Positions 1-12,755 of a stretch of DNA of 64,000 bases are shown piece after piece (positions within the stretch are counted from its first letter, which is position 1; the number at the start of each line of letters is the position of its first letter). The translations under genes and the position numbers were made by a program. Location: contig BJKQ01000001.1 in the NCBI GenBank assembly GCA_006538405.1, forward strand, positions 62,001-126,000, in the 5' to 3' direction. The notes under the pieces are model-generated. The model saw only the letters and a list, made by a program, of their open reading frames with translations. It was not told the DNA's origin and did no database searches. The DNA comes from Hansfordia pulvinata. Its lineage: Eukaryota; Ascomycota; Sordariomycetes; Xylariales.

Positions 1-995
1 GATAGCCTCTCAGATCGGACGAGGGCCTGCATGCCTTAGCCCCCCCAGAGTGCGTGTAGCCGGGAGGGGGTGAGAAGGGAAGGGGGAGCCACATTCAACC
101 CAACGCCGTCGAGTTCGGAGCACATCATCATGGGCTTTTTGGCCGCCGCCATGCCCTCCTTCAACGAGGTCATGCCGTCAGTCCAGCCCGGCCCTCCCCC
201 ACCACCGTCACGTCTCTCTGTCTTCTCTGTCTCCTCTCTCCTCTCTTTCTCCCCATGTCCCAGCCTTCCATCACTGCCGCCGCCGTCGCTGCGACTGGGG
301 GCCGGGAGACCAGACCGAGACGGACCCCTTTTTCGTCTCACGGCCTGTGTCGCTCTTGTCTCTGTCGGCCCCCCGCGGCGAGCACAAGGCCCGGGCTCTT
401 CCGGGGGCTGAACCTGCGTGCCAACGCCCCAGCGCGCCATCCATGGATAGGCTCGCAGCTCGAGCCAGCCCCCACCTGTCAACCCGAGGTCTCAGATCGG
501 TACAAGGGGGGCGTCGCGGTTATTTTGCGGCACCTGCACTGGCACTACACTGGCACCGCACTCGCCTCCCGCCGAGCTCGCCGGGCTCAAGCGCGGCGCC
601 CAACCTCTGGGGTTAGTCCCGGCGGCCGGCATCTGCGTGGTATGTGTGTGTATAGGTGTGTAGGTGTGTGTGTGCGCGCGCGCGCGCGCGTGTGCGTATG
701 TCTGTGAGCGTGTGTGTGAACGCTACCTACCACCTTAGGTATCCATCACGGGGACGTCTGACACCCTTCGTGTCAGTCGTCGTCATTAGCCTTTACACGA
801 GCTCCAAGAGGAAACCCCCTCGCTCAGCACACGCCCCCTTGGTGGTGTTCCCACTGCACCGACGATCTCCGTCTACACATCCATTCCTAGAGCCGTCGAG
901 GGTTGATCCGTTCACCCCTCGTCATGGCTGGGCTCCGCAGACCCCTCTCGACCTTTTCTTGCCCGCGCCTGGCCGACCCACCTTGACTTCGAGAA

Positions 996-1022
996 CCCCC
1001 CCCCCCCCCCCCCCCCCCCCCC
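996..1022. repeat. Poly-C run of 27
   Basis: An uninterrupted run of 27 C is followed at once by four G. It lies in the medA upstream region. Similar G runs occur at about 33196-33218, 60011-60037 and 62466-62485. The exact length is likely to be unreliable in any assembly. Confidence 0.9.
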
Positions 1023-1835
1023 GGGGTGAGATATGCCGGAGCCATCCCTCGCGGCCCACTGCACCCCGCCCACTGTAGGTGGAGGCAATGGCTGCTTGCT
1101 TGTTTGCTTGCTTGCTTGCCTGCCTGCTTACCTGCCTGCCTGAGCTGGCTCCGGATGTGCTTCGAGCTGTGTGCGTGCCGGGTTTTGGCCAGCCGGGACC
1201 GCTGGGTCGCGGGATCGCTGGATCGCGGCGCACCGGGGCCACCGCACCGCAGCACAGCTGTCACTGTCAGGACACCGGGATCCCAATTCACTGCCCAAGA
1301 TACCCTTCCTTGGATGATTTGCATCGCTTCGAGACATTAGCATCTTGCATTTCAACGGCCGCCATCCCTGTCGGTCGTCGCGTGCTCCACTCCGATCCAC
1401 CCGCAGCCCGGCCTTACTATCACTGCTGCTTTCCCACACGCACACGCACACGCCACACGCACACACAAGCTCACACGCGCGCCAGACAGACCGACCGACC
1501 GGCCCTATCACCCCCATGTAACTCGTACCCTGGGGACTGGGCCTGGTCGCTAGCTTGGCTGCCGTGATCCGCCCTACGGGTGAGAACAAGAGCAACGCCC
1601 GGGAATGCGGAGAAGCTAGGGTGAGCGTGCAGGAGGTGGTTCGTTGCTGCCGCCAGCCGCTCGCTCGCTGTACGGGTACCTCGCCGCTCTCACTTGTTCG
1701 CCTCGAGTGGGCTGGCTCCCCGCCCATCGAGAGAGGAGTCCAGAGCTGTGCAGTAAAGAAGCAACGAGCAGGCGGGAACCTGGAAATCCCCATCTCGGGG
1801 CAGGCGTGGGCGAAAAGAAGAAAGGTACCTCAATA

Positions 1836-1839
<4 letters not shown>

Positions 1840-1866
<27 letters not shown>
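1840..1866. repeat. (AG)n microsatellite
   Basis: Thirteen or so tandem AG dinucleotides lie upstream of medA. This is a purine-rich tract of the kind common in fungal leaders. No function can be assigned from sequence. Confidence 0.9.
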
Positions 1867-3660
1867 TGCCTCCGCCGCGCACGCGAGGTTTCGCCCGGCC
1901 ACTGGCCTGAGCTCATACCAAGCCTCCTCCTCACTCGGGCCGCCGCCACCACGACGACCGCCGCCGCCGCCGCCGTCGCCGCGACTAACACCGGTGGTGC
2001 CTTCGCCAGCTATGAGCTCCTGCGCCTTGTCTCCCGGCTCCTATTTTGCTGGCTCCTCTTCCCACTTCAAAGAGCTTGGATTTTCCCTGACCTGACCTAG
2101 GCTAAGAGCTGCGTCTCACACAACATCTCAAACCCACGCAAGCCACGATATCCGTCCGTTCGTTTGCTGGCCGGCTCTCCGTCTACCAAAGCCAGCAGAT
2201 CCCCGTTGACACACACATACACCTGCTGTGAGTAGCAAGCCCATCGTCTCATTTCGGCTTCGGCATTGATGTGGCATGAACCATGCTCAGATGTGCGAAC
2301 CTCACTGCGGAGAGCCGCATGGGTTGGCGATTGCGGCATTGTCTCCTCCCGGCCCTGCTAATTCTCATGCGAACAGGTTCGGGATCCCCCCACCCACACA
2401 CACAGGCGATTCTTCTTCTTCTTCTTCTTCTCTTCTTCTCTCCCCAAACGCACCATCAGTCGCCAGTAGATCCCCGGCGTCCAATCGTTGCCACCTCTTC
2501 TCTCCGTAGACCAGGCTGTGTTGCAGGTCAGTTGACACACACATACACACCTACATGCACGCTCTCACGCACCTACACCACTCCGTTGGCACCGTCGTGG
2601 CCCTCTCTTCCGCTATCACTCCCTCCCTTGGGTGCCGGGCTGTACATACATGTACACGCCATGAGACACTGGTTCTGCCCGTGTTAGCTGGCCGTGCTTG
2701 CTGCCATGTGGACTCTCAGGAGAGCTCCGGAAAGCTGACCGATCCCAAGACCTCGTTCCTACAGGACAATTTACTCTCCGCCTTTACTCTCTCTCTCTCT
2801 CTCTCTCTGGTACATGCCACGTCCGTCCATCGAAGCGGGGAATCGCTGTCTAGAGGTGACCTGTTCCTCCCGAAGATCGGTGTACAGGTTGGTCTGCCAG
2901 CGGTCAGCAGCGCCGACCAATGAGCAGTACCAGGGCTCGACCCTATCCCTGCGGAACACGACCGCAAAGACCTCGCACTTGGCAGTAGGAGGAGGCCGAC
3001 CAGACTCCGATATTGGTTTTAATCTCGCCGAAAGCAGCTCATCAGCCGGCAATTCGCTGTACGAATCTGTGAGATCAGCTGTCTATCTTTTCCGTCCTGT
3101 TTCTGACCGTGATAGTCACTCCCTGGGGCGCCATCCGTCATCTTGGATGCTTGTTTCACTCATCTCCTTCCTGCGTAAGAGTGGAAAAAGCAAAGCCGGG
3201 CTCGTCCGATAGCTTGCGCACACTTGAGACACAGGGAAAAAAAGGCGGATACCTTTCTTCTTCTTTTTTTTTTATTTCCTTCCCTCACAAACACACACAC
3301 ACACACACACTCGTCCTGTCGGGCCTTGGAAGGGGAAAGAGAGAGAGAAAAAAAAGAATAGGAACAAGAACAAGTCGGCGCCGAAGAGACGCAGGAGACA
3401 AGGCCGAGGGGCAAAAGAAAGAAAAAAGCGAGACCCCCGTTCCAATAATCTCAAGATTGGTCTCCCTCGCAGCTCAGACTGTCGTCGTCTAATACCAGGT
3501 AACCTGCTCTCACACAGGCACACGGGGGCTCTTACTTTTCTGCAACATCGCTCCCGAAACAGGTGTTTGCTCTCATTCCCTTTTGGAACAACCCCCTTCA
3601 CCTCTCGCCAAACCATTCTAGCAGCTCGCTTGCCTTGCCGGGCGAAAAACCGACAGCTTG

Positions 3661-6428
3661 ATGTCTGCTGTCAAGTTCGACCAACCAACCTATAAGCTTT
3701 TCGAGGTAAGTCAATTCTCATCTGGCGCCATGGGATGATTTGTGACAGGTTCTACGCCTCCTCATGACCAGCAATATCCCTGCGCCCGTCTGAGCCGAAG
3801 CATGGTTCCTAGACAACATAGCCACTGACTTACTGACGCTCTTTCTGCTGCTCCCCCGCCTCCCGCGATAGCCTCAATACCACCCGCAGAGGCCGATCAT
3901 CGTCGACGCCGACGACGGGCTCGAGTCACCCGAGACGGTCACGCTTCGATACGAAGAAGACGCAGCCGCGAGAGCGAACGGCGGGGACCTTCGTGGGGAA
4001 TCCCCGCCTGGGCTCTTGTCCATGTCGACCTACGCCAAACAGCTGCCCCAGATGCAAGGTCAGTTTCGATCGACTTGCCCCAGCTAAGCTGGCTACCTTA
4101 CTTTGCCTATCCCATTCTCCTAACCGCCTGCCTGTCTGCACCACCGGGGTCGTGAGATGGTCCAGGATGATATGATGGGGAGTGTTCAAAGCTAACTCGA
4201 GAGGTGCTCTTGTGTGAACAGGGTTCGACTCATCGCGGTCGTATCAGGACCCTTCGTATCCCTACCCGGGCCAGCACCACCACCAGCAGCACCAGCACCA
4301 CCAGTTCAGCAACCAGCCTGCGGAGAATGCAGCGGCGCAACTCAACCAGATGGCGTTCGCGGCCAACGGGGCGGCAGCCAGCGGGTACATGACGGGCCCG
4401 CCGCCGCCGGTGATGCCAACGCTGATGTCGGTGCACCCGAGCTCGGGGGTGTTTGGGACCAAGGTCATGATCAAGATCTCGAGCTCGTATGACGTGCTGT
4501 CGGTGACGAGCCAGTTCTTCATCGAGTTCGGGGCGTACAAATGCGCGGCGCACGCGGCGCGGGACACGAGCGACGCCAGTGGGCTGGTGTGCATCGTGAG
4601 CGCCGACGCGCCGCGGCTGGAGGACACGCGCAGCCACGGCGCGAGCGTGCCGCTGGCGCTGCTGGTTGACAGCGCCGAGGGCCACAACATCGCGACCATG
4701 GACGTCGGCACGTTCACGTATCACGACGGGGCCGTCGGGGCCGTGGGCAGCCCGACTGACGCCATCACGCGGCGCGAGTCGACGTCACCTGAGCAGCAGC
4801 GGCACAGCCCGCCCAAGCATCAACAACAACAGCACCAGCACCAGCAACAACACCAGCAACAACAACAACAACAACATGACGCCGCCGTCGCCGCCGCCGC
4901 CTCCATCGGGGCGGAGCACCAGATGCCGGAGCCGGCTACAAATACGTTTGGCTACCCGGGCGTCGGCAGCCAGGCGGTGCCCTCGAGCTACGACCCCAGC
5001 TTTTCGGCCAACGGGACCAACATGATGAGCACCGGCTACCACCGCCCCTCGTACGGGGGCGACTATCCCGCACCTCACCAGCACCAGCACCAGCACCAGC
5101 ACCGGGCGCCTCCGCCGCCGCCGCTCAAGGGCCCCTCGTGGAGCCCGTACTCGTCGCTGTCGTCGTCGCACCGCAGCTCGATCCACCACACGGCGACGAC
5201 GCGGCCCAGCCTGACGACGCTGCCGGTGCCGCCGTCGGGCAACCCGCCGCAGCTGATCCGGACCAGCACGATCCAGTCGTCGGGCGGGTCGGCGGGCGGG
5301 CTCAACCCGTACCAGGTGTACTCGACCAAGGCGGTGCTCAAGATCCAGGGCGACCTCAACTCGATGGCGTCGGGCTGGTCGCACGAGGAGATCTGCAACC
5401 GGCGGCGCATCGTCATGTTCAGCAAGAAGCAGGCCGGCTCGGTGCTGACGGCGCAGTTCACGCCCGTCCCCGTCAACGAGCGCCCGCCCAACAGCATCTG
5501 CATCAGCTGCATCTACTGGGTCGAGAAGGACGAGTGCTACGTCACCAGCGTCGACACCATCTCCCTGCTCGAGCAGCTCGTCGCCGCCCCGACCAACCGC
5601 TTCACCGTCGAGGAGAAGAACCGCATCCGCCGCAACCTCGAGGGCTTCCGCCCCGCCACCGTCAGCAAGGCCAAGCAGGACAGCGAGGACTTTTTCAAGA
5701 TCATCATGGGCTTCCCCAACCCCAAGCCCCGCAACATTGAGAAGGACGTCAAGGTCTTCCCCTGGAAGATCCTCGCCCCCGCTCTGAAGAAGATTATTGG
5801 CAAATACGTACGTCTTTCCCCTACTCCCCCTCCCTTTTCGTTGTTCTCTGTTTTCGACCTGACTGACTCTCTCTCTTTTGCATTCTGACAGTCCGCCAAC
5901 CCCTCGTCGACGATGCAGTCCGGCCCCAGCCCCGGTCCCACGCTCCTCACGCCCGTCAGCAACCCCAGCCCGGGCCTGTACACGCCGCAGACGCCGACGC
6001 TGCCCGAGAACCCCTACTCGCACCCGCAGGACCCGCACACGATGGCGTCGCCGCGGTCCTTCTCGGGCCCGTCGTCGGCCACCGCCAACTGGAACACGTA
6101 CCCGTCGAGCCGCACCCTCTCGCCCACCATCAAGACGCAGCACTCGCCCCAGTCGGCCGGCGGCATCAAGATCCCCAGCATGCCGCCCTTCGGCTCGACC
6201 GACATGCGCCAGCACCACCACTCGTCCCACAGCAGCGCCTACCACCACCCGCTCGGCGCCCCGGCCCCCGGCCCTCCGCAGCCCACCGCCCGCTGGGACG
6301 CGCCCGTCTCGACCAACGGCTACGCCGACCCCACCGGCATCCCCGCCTACTCCAGCCACCACCACCCGGGCCACACGCCTCACGTCTACAGCAACGGGGG
6401 CTACGATGTCGGCGGGCACCGGGACTGA
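3661..6428 (+). CDS. medA: MedA (Medusa)-type developmental transcriptional regulator
   Basis: Four exons: 3661-3705, 3872-4058, 4222-5807, 5892-6428. All junctions are GT-AG and phases agree, giving 784 aa. The protein matches the Medusa family, nuclear regulators of conidiophore development, adhesion and virulence in Aspergillus and Fusarium relatives. Visible parts: a short N-terminal exon; an Ig/TIG-like segment near residues 144-240; a Gln/His-rich tract near 277-296; the conserved core near 440-606, with PPNSICISCIYW, FTVEEKNRIRRNLEGF and FPNPKPRNIEKDVKVFPWKI; and a Ser/Pro-rich tail. The core is what makes the family call secure. The tail is separated from the core by the last intron, at GKY/S. 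The upstream region is unusually long and repeat-rich, as expected for a heavily regulated developmental gene, but no specific binding sites were identified. Confidence 0.93.
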
Positions 6429-9010
6429 GCGAACGATGGTGGGGGGACTCGGTCGTGAGCGCCTTGACCGACCGCCCCCCGTAGGCCGTGAGACTGCCAA
6501 CTGAGCCTGGAGCTTGAGGCCGTCTGTTCTGTGATTTTCCCTCCTCTTTCTGCCCCCAACTCTCCTTATCGCGCCTGTAGCCGCGGGAGGGTCTTCACAG
6601 CGAGCCGTGCGTGTTTCGTTTCGGACACTTCTGAGAAGCGTCATTTTGGACAAGTCGTCTCCAACTGCTCTTCTTCGATACCACAACACCACCTCGCCCA
6701 TAGACCACGCAACGAGCCGGTGTGGCCCAGCAAGCCGACCAGCACCCACCGAAAATCGACCGTGGCCACGTCTCCCAACAGCCCAAGCAGCAGGACGAAA
6801 GGGCGCAACGTGGGCGATGGCAGATAGAGAGCCACAGCGACTCCTGTGACACACCCGCCCCATGAGCAAGGCAGTCGCACAGGGCCCCGGTGATGTGCAA
6901 GTCACCGCACAGGGCCCTGTGCTGTGCTGTGCCAGGCGTCCCGTCTCCATCCCGTGGTTGTCCGCAGGGTTCTTTATACTATTCCCACGGCAGGGCAGTG
7001 CTCACAGCCCTGGATGTGGGTGGGCACGAGGGTGTCGGCCTGGTGGTTGCAAGCCGATCCGCCCCCGGGGTCACATGAGCGGCCTCTCCAGCCAATCACA
7101 ACGCCGCCTGAGCCACCACTGCGGCTCGAAGCGGAAATCCTCCCCCCTTTTTGGAGGCACTCGTCACCCGACGTCCACCACGTCCCGCTTCCCCGTCACA
7201 TGCTCGGTCCCCTGGCCTGATGCCTTCGCGAGCTCAGGCCTTCCGGAAACCACTGGGGATACGCCCACCTGACTGCTGCCAGCTACTCGGGCGCCCACCC
7301 TCCAGCCGCCTTCGCTCCGTCAATCACCCGGGGGGGAAACTTCACCAACACAGTCCGCATACCAGAGAGCCGCTGCACTTGGTAACATGCCACCCCTCCA
7401 TATACCCTCCTGGGTGACTTGAGCATGTGGGTGATGCAGTGCTGCAGCCGCCGCCACCCTGCACTTACACTCCCAGTCTTGGCACAGCACACAGCCCCGT
7501 CGTCAGGCGGCACGATACCCTTTCCGCTTCCACTGCTCATTTGGCAACTCCTCGAGCCAGGGTTTTGACACCACTCCATCTCCTGACCCTCGCTTCCTCA
7601 TTCTTGCATATCTTGGGTTTTTTCTTCATCCCCGGGCTCCTGTGCTTCATGGCCCCGGCTCTTGATATTTACTGCTTTCATTGCTCCTTCTTTCATGTCT
7701 TGCTTGCTCAGGTGGTAAAGGAGTTCTTGGTTGCTTTTGTTTTTTCTCCCATCGTCTCGACTGATATATCTGGTTGCTTGTCCGAGGTTTCTTTGGGGGA
7801 ACAGATCTGGGTATGCCACATGTATCTCAGAGAAGAGCCCTTCTTGTGGGAAAGGTGGACCACCCCTTGCGGCCCGCACGCGTGCCGGTTGACAGGTCCA
7901 TCTTCCTCCCTCGGGTCTCGAACATTCATATTCTTACAACCTGCGTTTTATTCCTGTTTCCTCTCTACTATCATTTAGAATTATACCCTCTTCAATACTT
8001 TTCACCCGCTTTCCCCCCATTCTTTTCATATTTCTCTCTCTCGCTGCATCTAGGACAAGGGGCTTTCTTTCCTTTTTTCCATCGGCTCGAACGACAGAAA
8101 CAGAACAGAACCTGGCAACAAGGGGCGCAAACGGGGCGATCCGGGCGGGGGACTGGGAATACACAAAAAAAGCCCGCGGCCGGCGAGCCGGGAAAAGGGG
8201 CGGTGCGACGGGACGTTCGGGGAGGGCCGGCGCGTCCGAACAATAAGCATACTTAGATCTTTCTTTCTTCCTTCTCCTGGGTCGGGATGGGCGAGGCTGT
8301 GGCGTATTCAAGACGGGCTTTGATTTGTTTTTCTTTTCCTTAACATTCCCCTCTCTCTCTCTCCCTCTCTCTCACCTCGGACTTCACCTGCTTCTTGATC
8401 TGCGTCGCCCAGCTACCACTGTCTGGGGAATGGCAGGACCGGGGATCAAGACATAGCGGTGGCCGGGTTTCTTGTATCGTAACTAATCGTAATTGACACT
8501 GAACTTCAAACCGACATGACCGTCTTCCATCCTCCGTGCATGAACCCTTCCGCTCGAATTTACCTAAGACATACCCCCCTCACGCTGTCTCATTGCCAGC
8601 AACCACCAAGTCCAGCCAGCACTTCCTTCCAGTTAATTCGTTCGCAGGAATTCTTCCCCAATTTCCTCACCGAGAACACCCTATATCGCAAGCCTCGCTC
8701 AACAGACCGCCACAGCAGCCGTCTGCCTCGCGCCGGCCGATCTGATTGGCCCGCTAAACCGGGGCTCGCCACTCCAAGGCCCCTCCCGTCCCGGGGCCGG
8801 GCCCCATCCCGGAGCGCCCCGGGAGGCACGATTTTGTCCCAAGCCACTACGGCAGTGAGCCGCGTCTTGGGTCCCGGGTACATGTACCGGTCAGACGCCG
8901 TCCGAGTCGACTTCCCCGTGGACGTCTCCGCGCCAGTGTTGTCTCAGGGCAAGGACCTTCCTCTTGCGCTCGGCCGGGTGTGCTTGCGCCGCGCGGTGCT
9001 CAGGTACACC

Positions 9011-9011
<1 letters not shown>

Positions 9012-9048
<37 letters not shown>
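9012..9048. repeat. (AAGC)n microsatellite
   Basis: About nine tandem AAGC units occur here. The complementary motif (GCTT/GCTTGCCT) appears at 1091-1142, and a short AAGC run recurs near 61861-61873. These are simple-sequence expansions with no coding role seen. Confidence 0.9.
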
Positions 9049-10058
9049 CGTAGGCTCAGGTAGGTAGTTGGGAACGCCTGCCGTGTGCAGATGACCTTTA
9101 CCCACAGTGTCGAGGGCTCTGCCTCAGCTGGGTGGCGTGGTTCGAGCGGCAAGCTCTCGTTGCCTAGACGCGGCGTTGTGGGGAGGCATCGTCGAGGCTG
9201 CACTGTCGTCCCGGTCCTACATCTAAGTTCAGTGAGGATGAGCTCGTAGTACTGCCCTCTATCTGCAGGGCGTTAGTATGAGGCCTGAAGTTCCAAGTCT
9301 TCGTACTTGTGGCAGGATCGGAGAGCATGATATGTCACATTGTTGGGACCGCGGGGTCTGGGCGTGCTCAATTCAGGTGCTTCTGGCGGGTTTGTACCAA
9401 ATAAACGTACATCATACAACCATGGGCCAAATGAGAGGCCAGAAAGACGATTTTCTCAAGCCCATCGTGGTAATTTTACCAGGTAGCTCCCCAGGATTCG
9501 ACTCCAGTGATCAGGCCACTACTCCGACGCACAACCTCCTGGCATGCCCCATTAAGATGTTCGCCTCGTGTGGTGTCAAGACCCTGAGAGGCCCTAACGC
9601 CACGCTGTACTGCCACGGTAAGTGTCCGCTAGAGGATCTTTGCGTTGTCAACCTCGTCTTGACCGAGTATGAAAATGGTTGTTCGCCAGTGCATTGCCCC
9701 GGACGTATTTACCAGCTGCCAAGAAAGTCATCCTCATCAAGCACACGGCAGTCTGAGCCCCTTGGCTGGGAGGCGCGGGAGGGGGAGGCCGCTCTTTCTG
9801 GCACGACGCAGAGACTAGACAGAAAAGCGCGCATCATCGATCAGGCCAGGGTCGCATTGCCCCCAGTGGTGGTCTCCATGCGCATTTCGGAGCATTTCGC
9901 GAGGAAACGGCTCTCTGGAGCCGCCACGGACTAACGAGCCTGGCGACATCTGGCGCTGCCAACGATGAGGGCGGATGCACTCGGAGTGGCGCACGAATCG
10001 CCGACTTTTTTCAGGGTACCCATGGCCTCCCCCACCCCGACTTGTTTGGCCGTCCTTC

Positions 10059-10148
10059 TGTCGGGCCCTTCTGTCGGACTAAAATGTTCAAAGCATCTGC
10101 GCATGTCGGACCCTTGTGTCGGACTAAAATGTTCAAAGCATTTGCGCA
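10059..10148. repeat. Tandem 45-bp duplication
   Basis: Two adjacent 45-bp units (10059-10103 and 10104-10148) differ at only three positions. Each carries the core CGGACTAAAATGTTCAAAGC. The second copy ends 21 bp before the MET8 stop codon on the opposite strand, so the repeat lies in the MET8 3' untranslated region or terminator zone. Confidence 0.9.
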
Positions 10149-10169
10149 TTGCACCAACCGCGAATGGGA

Positions 10170-11197
10170 CTATACCCCCAGGCTGAAGCCGAACGAGCCT
10201 TCGAAAACGTCGAGATCGCTGGGTTTACTGCCACTGCGCATGGCCTTGAGAACGTCAATCTCGGGAACGCGGCCCTCGGGGTAGAAGGTAAGTAGGTTGG
10301 CCATGTCGTCGTCGGCCAGCCCGGAGAGGTCGTCCCAATCGTAGGCGTCCGAGACGGCCGACATCCAGCGCATGCGGGCCGGGCCGTCGGATGGGTCGGG
10401 GCTGATCTGGCGCAGACGAGCGCGCAGGGCGCCCACCCGGGAGATGGCGTCGCCGACACCCTTGGGCAGGCTGGCGGCGACAGACTTGCGGATGTTGGCG
10501 GCCAGGCGAGGCCCGCGGCCGTTGGTGCTGACCATGATCTGTAATGGGCCATCGCGGTGGACGCTGCCGAAGTAGAAGTCGCACTCGGGCGGGACATCGG
10601 CAATATTGGCCGGGATCCGGTGCTGCTTGCACAGCTTCCAGACCTGGGTCGAGGCCGCGGGGTCGTCGATGGCAACCAAGACCATGTCCGGGGGCCCGCC
10701 GGCGCTGCTGCCGGTCGTCGCGGCGCTCCCCTCGCCGTCGGGGTCTGTGCTATCTTTCGTGCTGGCGAGGCCGTTGTTGGTGCCCGTAGCAGGGGCGGAG
10801 CTCGGGGCTGCGGAGCCCGAGGCTGGCTTGGGGTCGGGGAGCGATTCGAGGTCGGAGGGGAGGAAGACGCGGTCGATGTGGGCGACTTCGTGGTTGTCGA
10901 CACGGTACCTCACCTCGGGGTTCAGGCCGGAGGCGGGGCAGACGACGGTGACGTGGGCGTCGGCGTTGAGGACGTTGAGAATGCGACCGGCGGCGACCTG
11001 TGCGAGCAAGCGGTCATGAATCAGCAGGCCCGCCTGGGCAGAGGGAAACCGGCGGAGACGAAAACGGGAGAGGGCGTACATACCTCGCCACCGCCGACAA
11101 CAAGCACATGCTTGTTGCGGATTTGCCAGGCGAGGATCAAGCTGCCGCCACCCTGGACTTTGGGGAATTTGTTGGCGCTGGGTGCGGAAGAACCCAT
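10170..11197 (-). CDS. MET8: Siroheme synthase Met8 (precorrin-2 dehydrogenase / ferrochelatase)
   Basis: Two exons on the minus strand, 11197-11084 and 10997-10170, with an 86-nt GT-AG intron, give 313 aa. The protein should oxidise precorrin-2 to sirohydrochlorin and insert iron, making the siroheme cofactor of sulfite and nitrite reductases. An N-terminal Rossmann fold is visible (KHVLVVGGGEVAAGRILNVL, residues about 29-48), interrupted by the intron directly after GGGE. The conserved NIADVPPECDFYFGS segment follows, then the C-terminal helical part (AANIRKSVAASLPKGVGDAI). A Ser/Gly/Ala-rich insertion between the dinucleotide-binding half and the catalytic segment makes it somewhat longer than the yeast enzyme. 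It is transcribed divergently from PEP7 across about 1.6 kb. A 45-bp tandem repeat lies just past its stop. Confidence 0.9.
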
Positions 11198-12755
11198 GAT
11201 GCCTGCGCTGCCAGTTGCAAGGGAGGAGGATGGGTGAGTAAGAGGGCCGGATTTGCCGGCTGCGTACGGTATGCGGGCGGTTTTGTGACTTTCTATGCGG
11301 ATGCAGCACCTCCTGGGCGGTGGGGTTATGGCGACCGTCGGAAAGGAACGCCGTGCAGGTTGACGAGGGAAAAAAGACCAGGGTCCATTGCTGCGTGGTG
11401 GGAGGAATTATGGTGTGGCTCCATTTCTCCGTACCTGCGCGGCGCTACACGTCGTTCCCGCCATGACGCCATAGGTCGCGATCAACTGTACCTGGGTTCA
11501 GACTCATGTAGTCCCATTTTCCATCTTCACTACTCGTACTTCCCGCCATCTTTACTGTGCCAATATGGACCCGTAGGTATTCTGTTGGCGGCGATGCTGA
11601 GGTCCCTGCGGATGTGATATGAGGGACTGTCTCTAGGCCGTTGATAGAATGACTTCAATCATTTGAACCCACAACCAGGAAGTCATCCATCTCTCTGCTC
11701 GAAACATTGGTTCCTCGTATACTGCACACAGCCCGAGTGAGGTGGCTGAGTCCCTATCTCTTTCATACGTGAAAGTGAATTCGTCAATGGCACAGGCGAT
11801 GCCCTGCATTCCAAGTCTGCTCTTCTACACCTTCTTAGGTACTGATTGAAATGCGAAAGACACGACTTACTTTCGAGAAAATACCTCCTGACTGAGGTCG
11901 CCACCTGAATCTTCATGGATCCAGATGCTTCACGCAAGTACCCGGGTGCGGCACATGGTAAGGTATATATCGACCACACCCGCGAAACAAAGTAAGAATC
12001 GAGTCTCGAGCGCCTCCTGTCTCTCAGTCGTGTTTGGTGTCATGGCAATTGCAGGATGATGAGGAACCTGGTATTTCACGTGGAAGATGGGACTGGAACG
12101 CCGGCAAGGTCCAACATCAGCCAGGGGGGGCATATCGTACAGGCAAAATCCAGAGAACCTCGTGAAGCAAGCCTTACCCATGAGTACAAGTATAGAAATA
12201 CAAGGCTAGTAAGCTCTTGTACCCCAGATAGTGCTCGTAGCTCCCACTGCGATGCTCGTACAGCTCGGTCCCGCGGCAACCTAAGTCGCCCGTGTCAGCG
12301 CAAGCAGGTGCGCCTCGACTTGGCCCCTAGGTAAGGCTCGTACCTGCGACGGGAGCGGCCAGTTGCACCTGTCTTGTCCGAGTACAGCCTCAGCTTCGGC
12401 TTCCCCTCTCTCTTCCAACCACCCGTCCTACGCACTTCGTGGCGCCGTCCCACCATCTGTCGAGTCTGTACCTTTGCCCGCCACCGCCACCACCGCCGCC
12501 GTCGCCGCTCTCAGTACCTAGTTCTTCACCATCGCCATTGCCGTCGTCGCCCGCCACAACCACTGCCACCCACACAAGGCACGCGCGGCATACCGTCTCC
12601 GCCCGCGTGCCCAGCTCTCATGGCCTCCACCCAACCCCGTCACTAGGCCACGTCACACCTCAGGTCACCCCGTCTGCCACGTCGCCGCGCTCTCGCCTCC
12701 CCCTTCGCGGGTTCCGCGCGGGTTCCTCGCTGTCGTTTTGTCCGACCGCTTCGCC
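11198..12755. other. Divergent intergenic region MET8/PEP7
   Basis: No gene is supported. The right end (about 12360-12755) is strongly CT-rich on the plus strand, as expected for the PEP7 leader. No clear TATA element and no pathway-specific sites (for example sulfur control) could be assigned by eye. Confidence 0.5.

Larger units (their letters stand above)
1..3660. other. Upstream region of medA, no gene seen
   Basis: I see no convincing coding region in these 3.6 kb; the open frames are short, low in complexity and disagree with one another. The stretch is packed with simple repeats: alternating CG at 674-690, a C run at 996-1022, GCTT/GCCT repeats at 1091-1142, (AG)n at 1840-1866, TTC repeats around 2410-2430, (CT)n at 2787-2808 and (CA)n at 3289-3310. 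CT-rich leader-like sequence continues to the medA start at 3661, so this is probably promoter plus a long 5' untranslated leader. That role is inferred from position only. Confidence 0.6.
6429..10169. other. Gene-poor stretch between medA and MET8
   Basis: No supported gene. Short open frames overlap each other on both strands and show no recognisable motifs. The longest forward frame (9278-9934, 218 codons) has no family resemblance, no clear intron signals and atypical composition. CT-rich tracts lie near 8351-8375, an AAGC microsatellite at 9012-9048 and a 45-bp tandem duplication at 10059-10148. Part of this is presumably the 3' untranslated region of medA. Confidence 0.5.

Noticed and set aside
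4785..6950. 721-codon minus-strand ORF opposite medA
   Set aside because: Antisense shadow of GC-rich codons; Arg/Gly/Val-rich, no domain, and the plus strand is clearly the gene.
9278..9934. 218-codon plus-strand ORF upstream of MET8
   Set aside because: No family, no signal peptide, no intron support, and composition unlike neighbouring genes; cannot be supported as a gene.
10557..11237. 226-codon plus-strand ORF opposite MET8
   Set aside because: Antisense shadow; Gly/Val/Asp-rich and no domain.
11660..11690. Possible tRNA T-arm on the minus strand
   Set aside because: The conserved CC is missing and no acceptor stem pairs with it.
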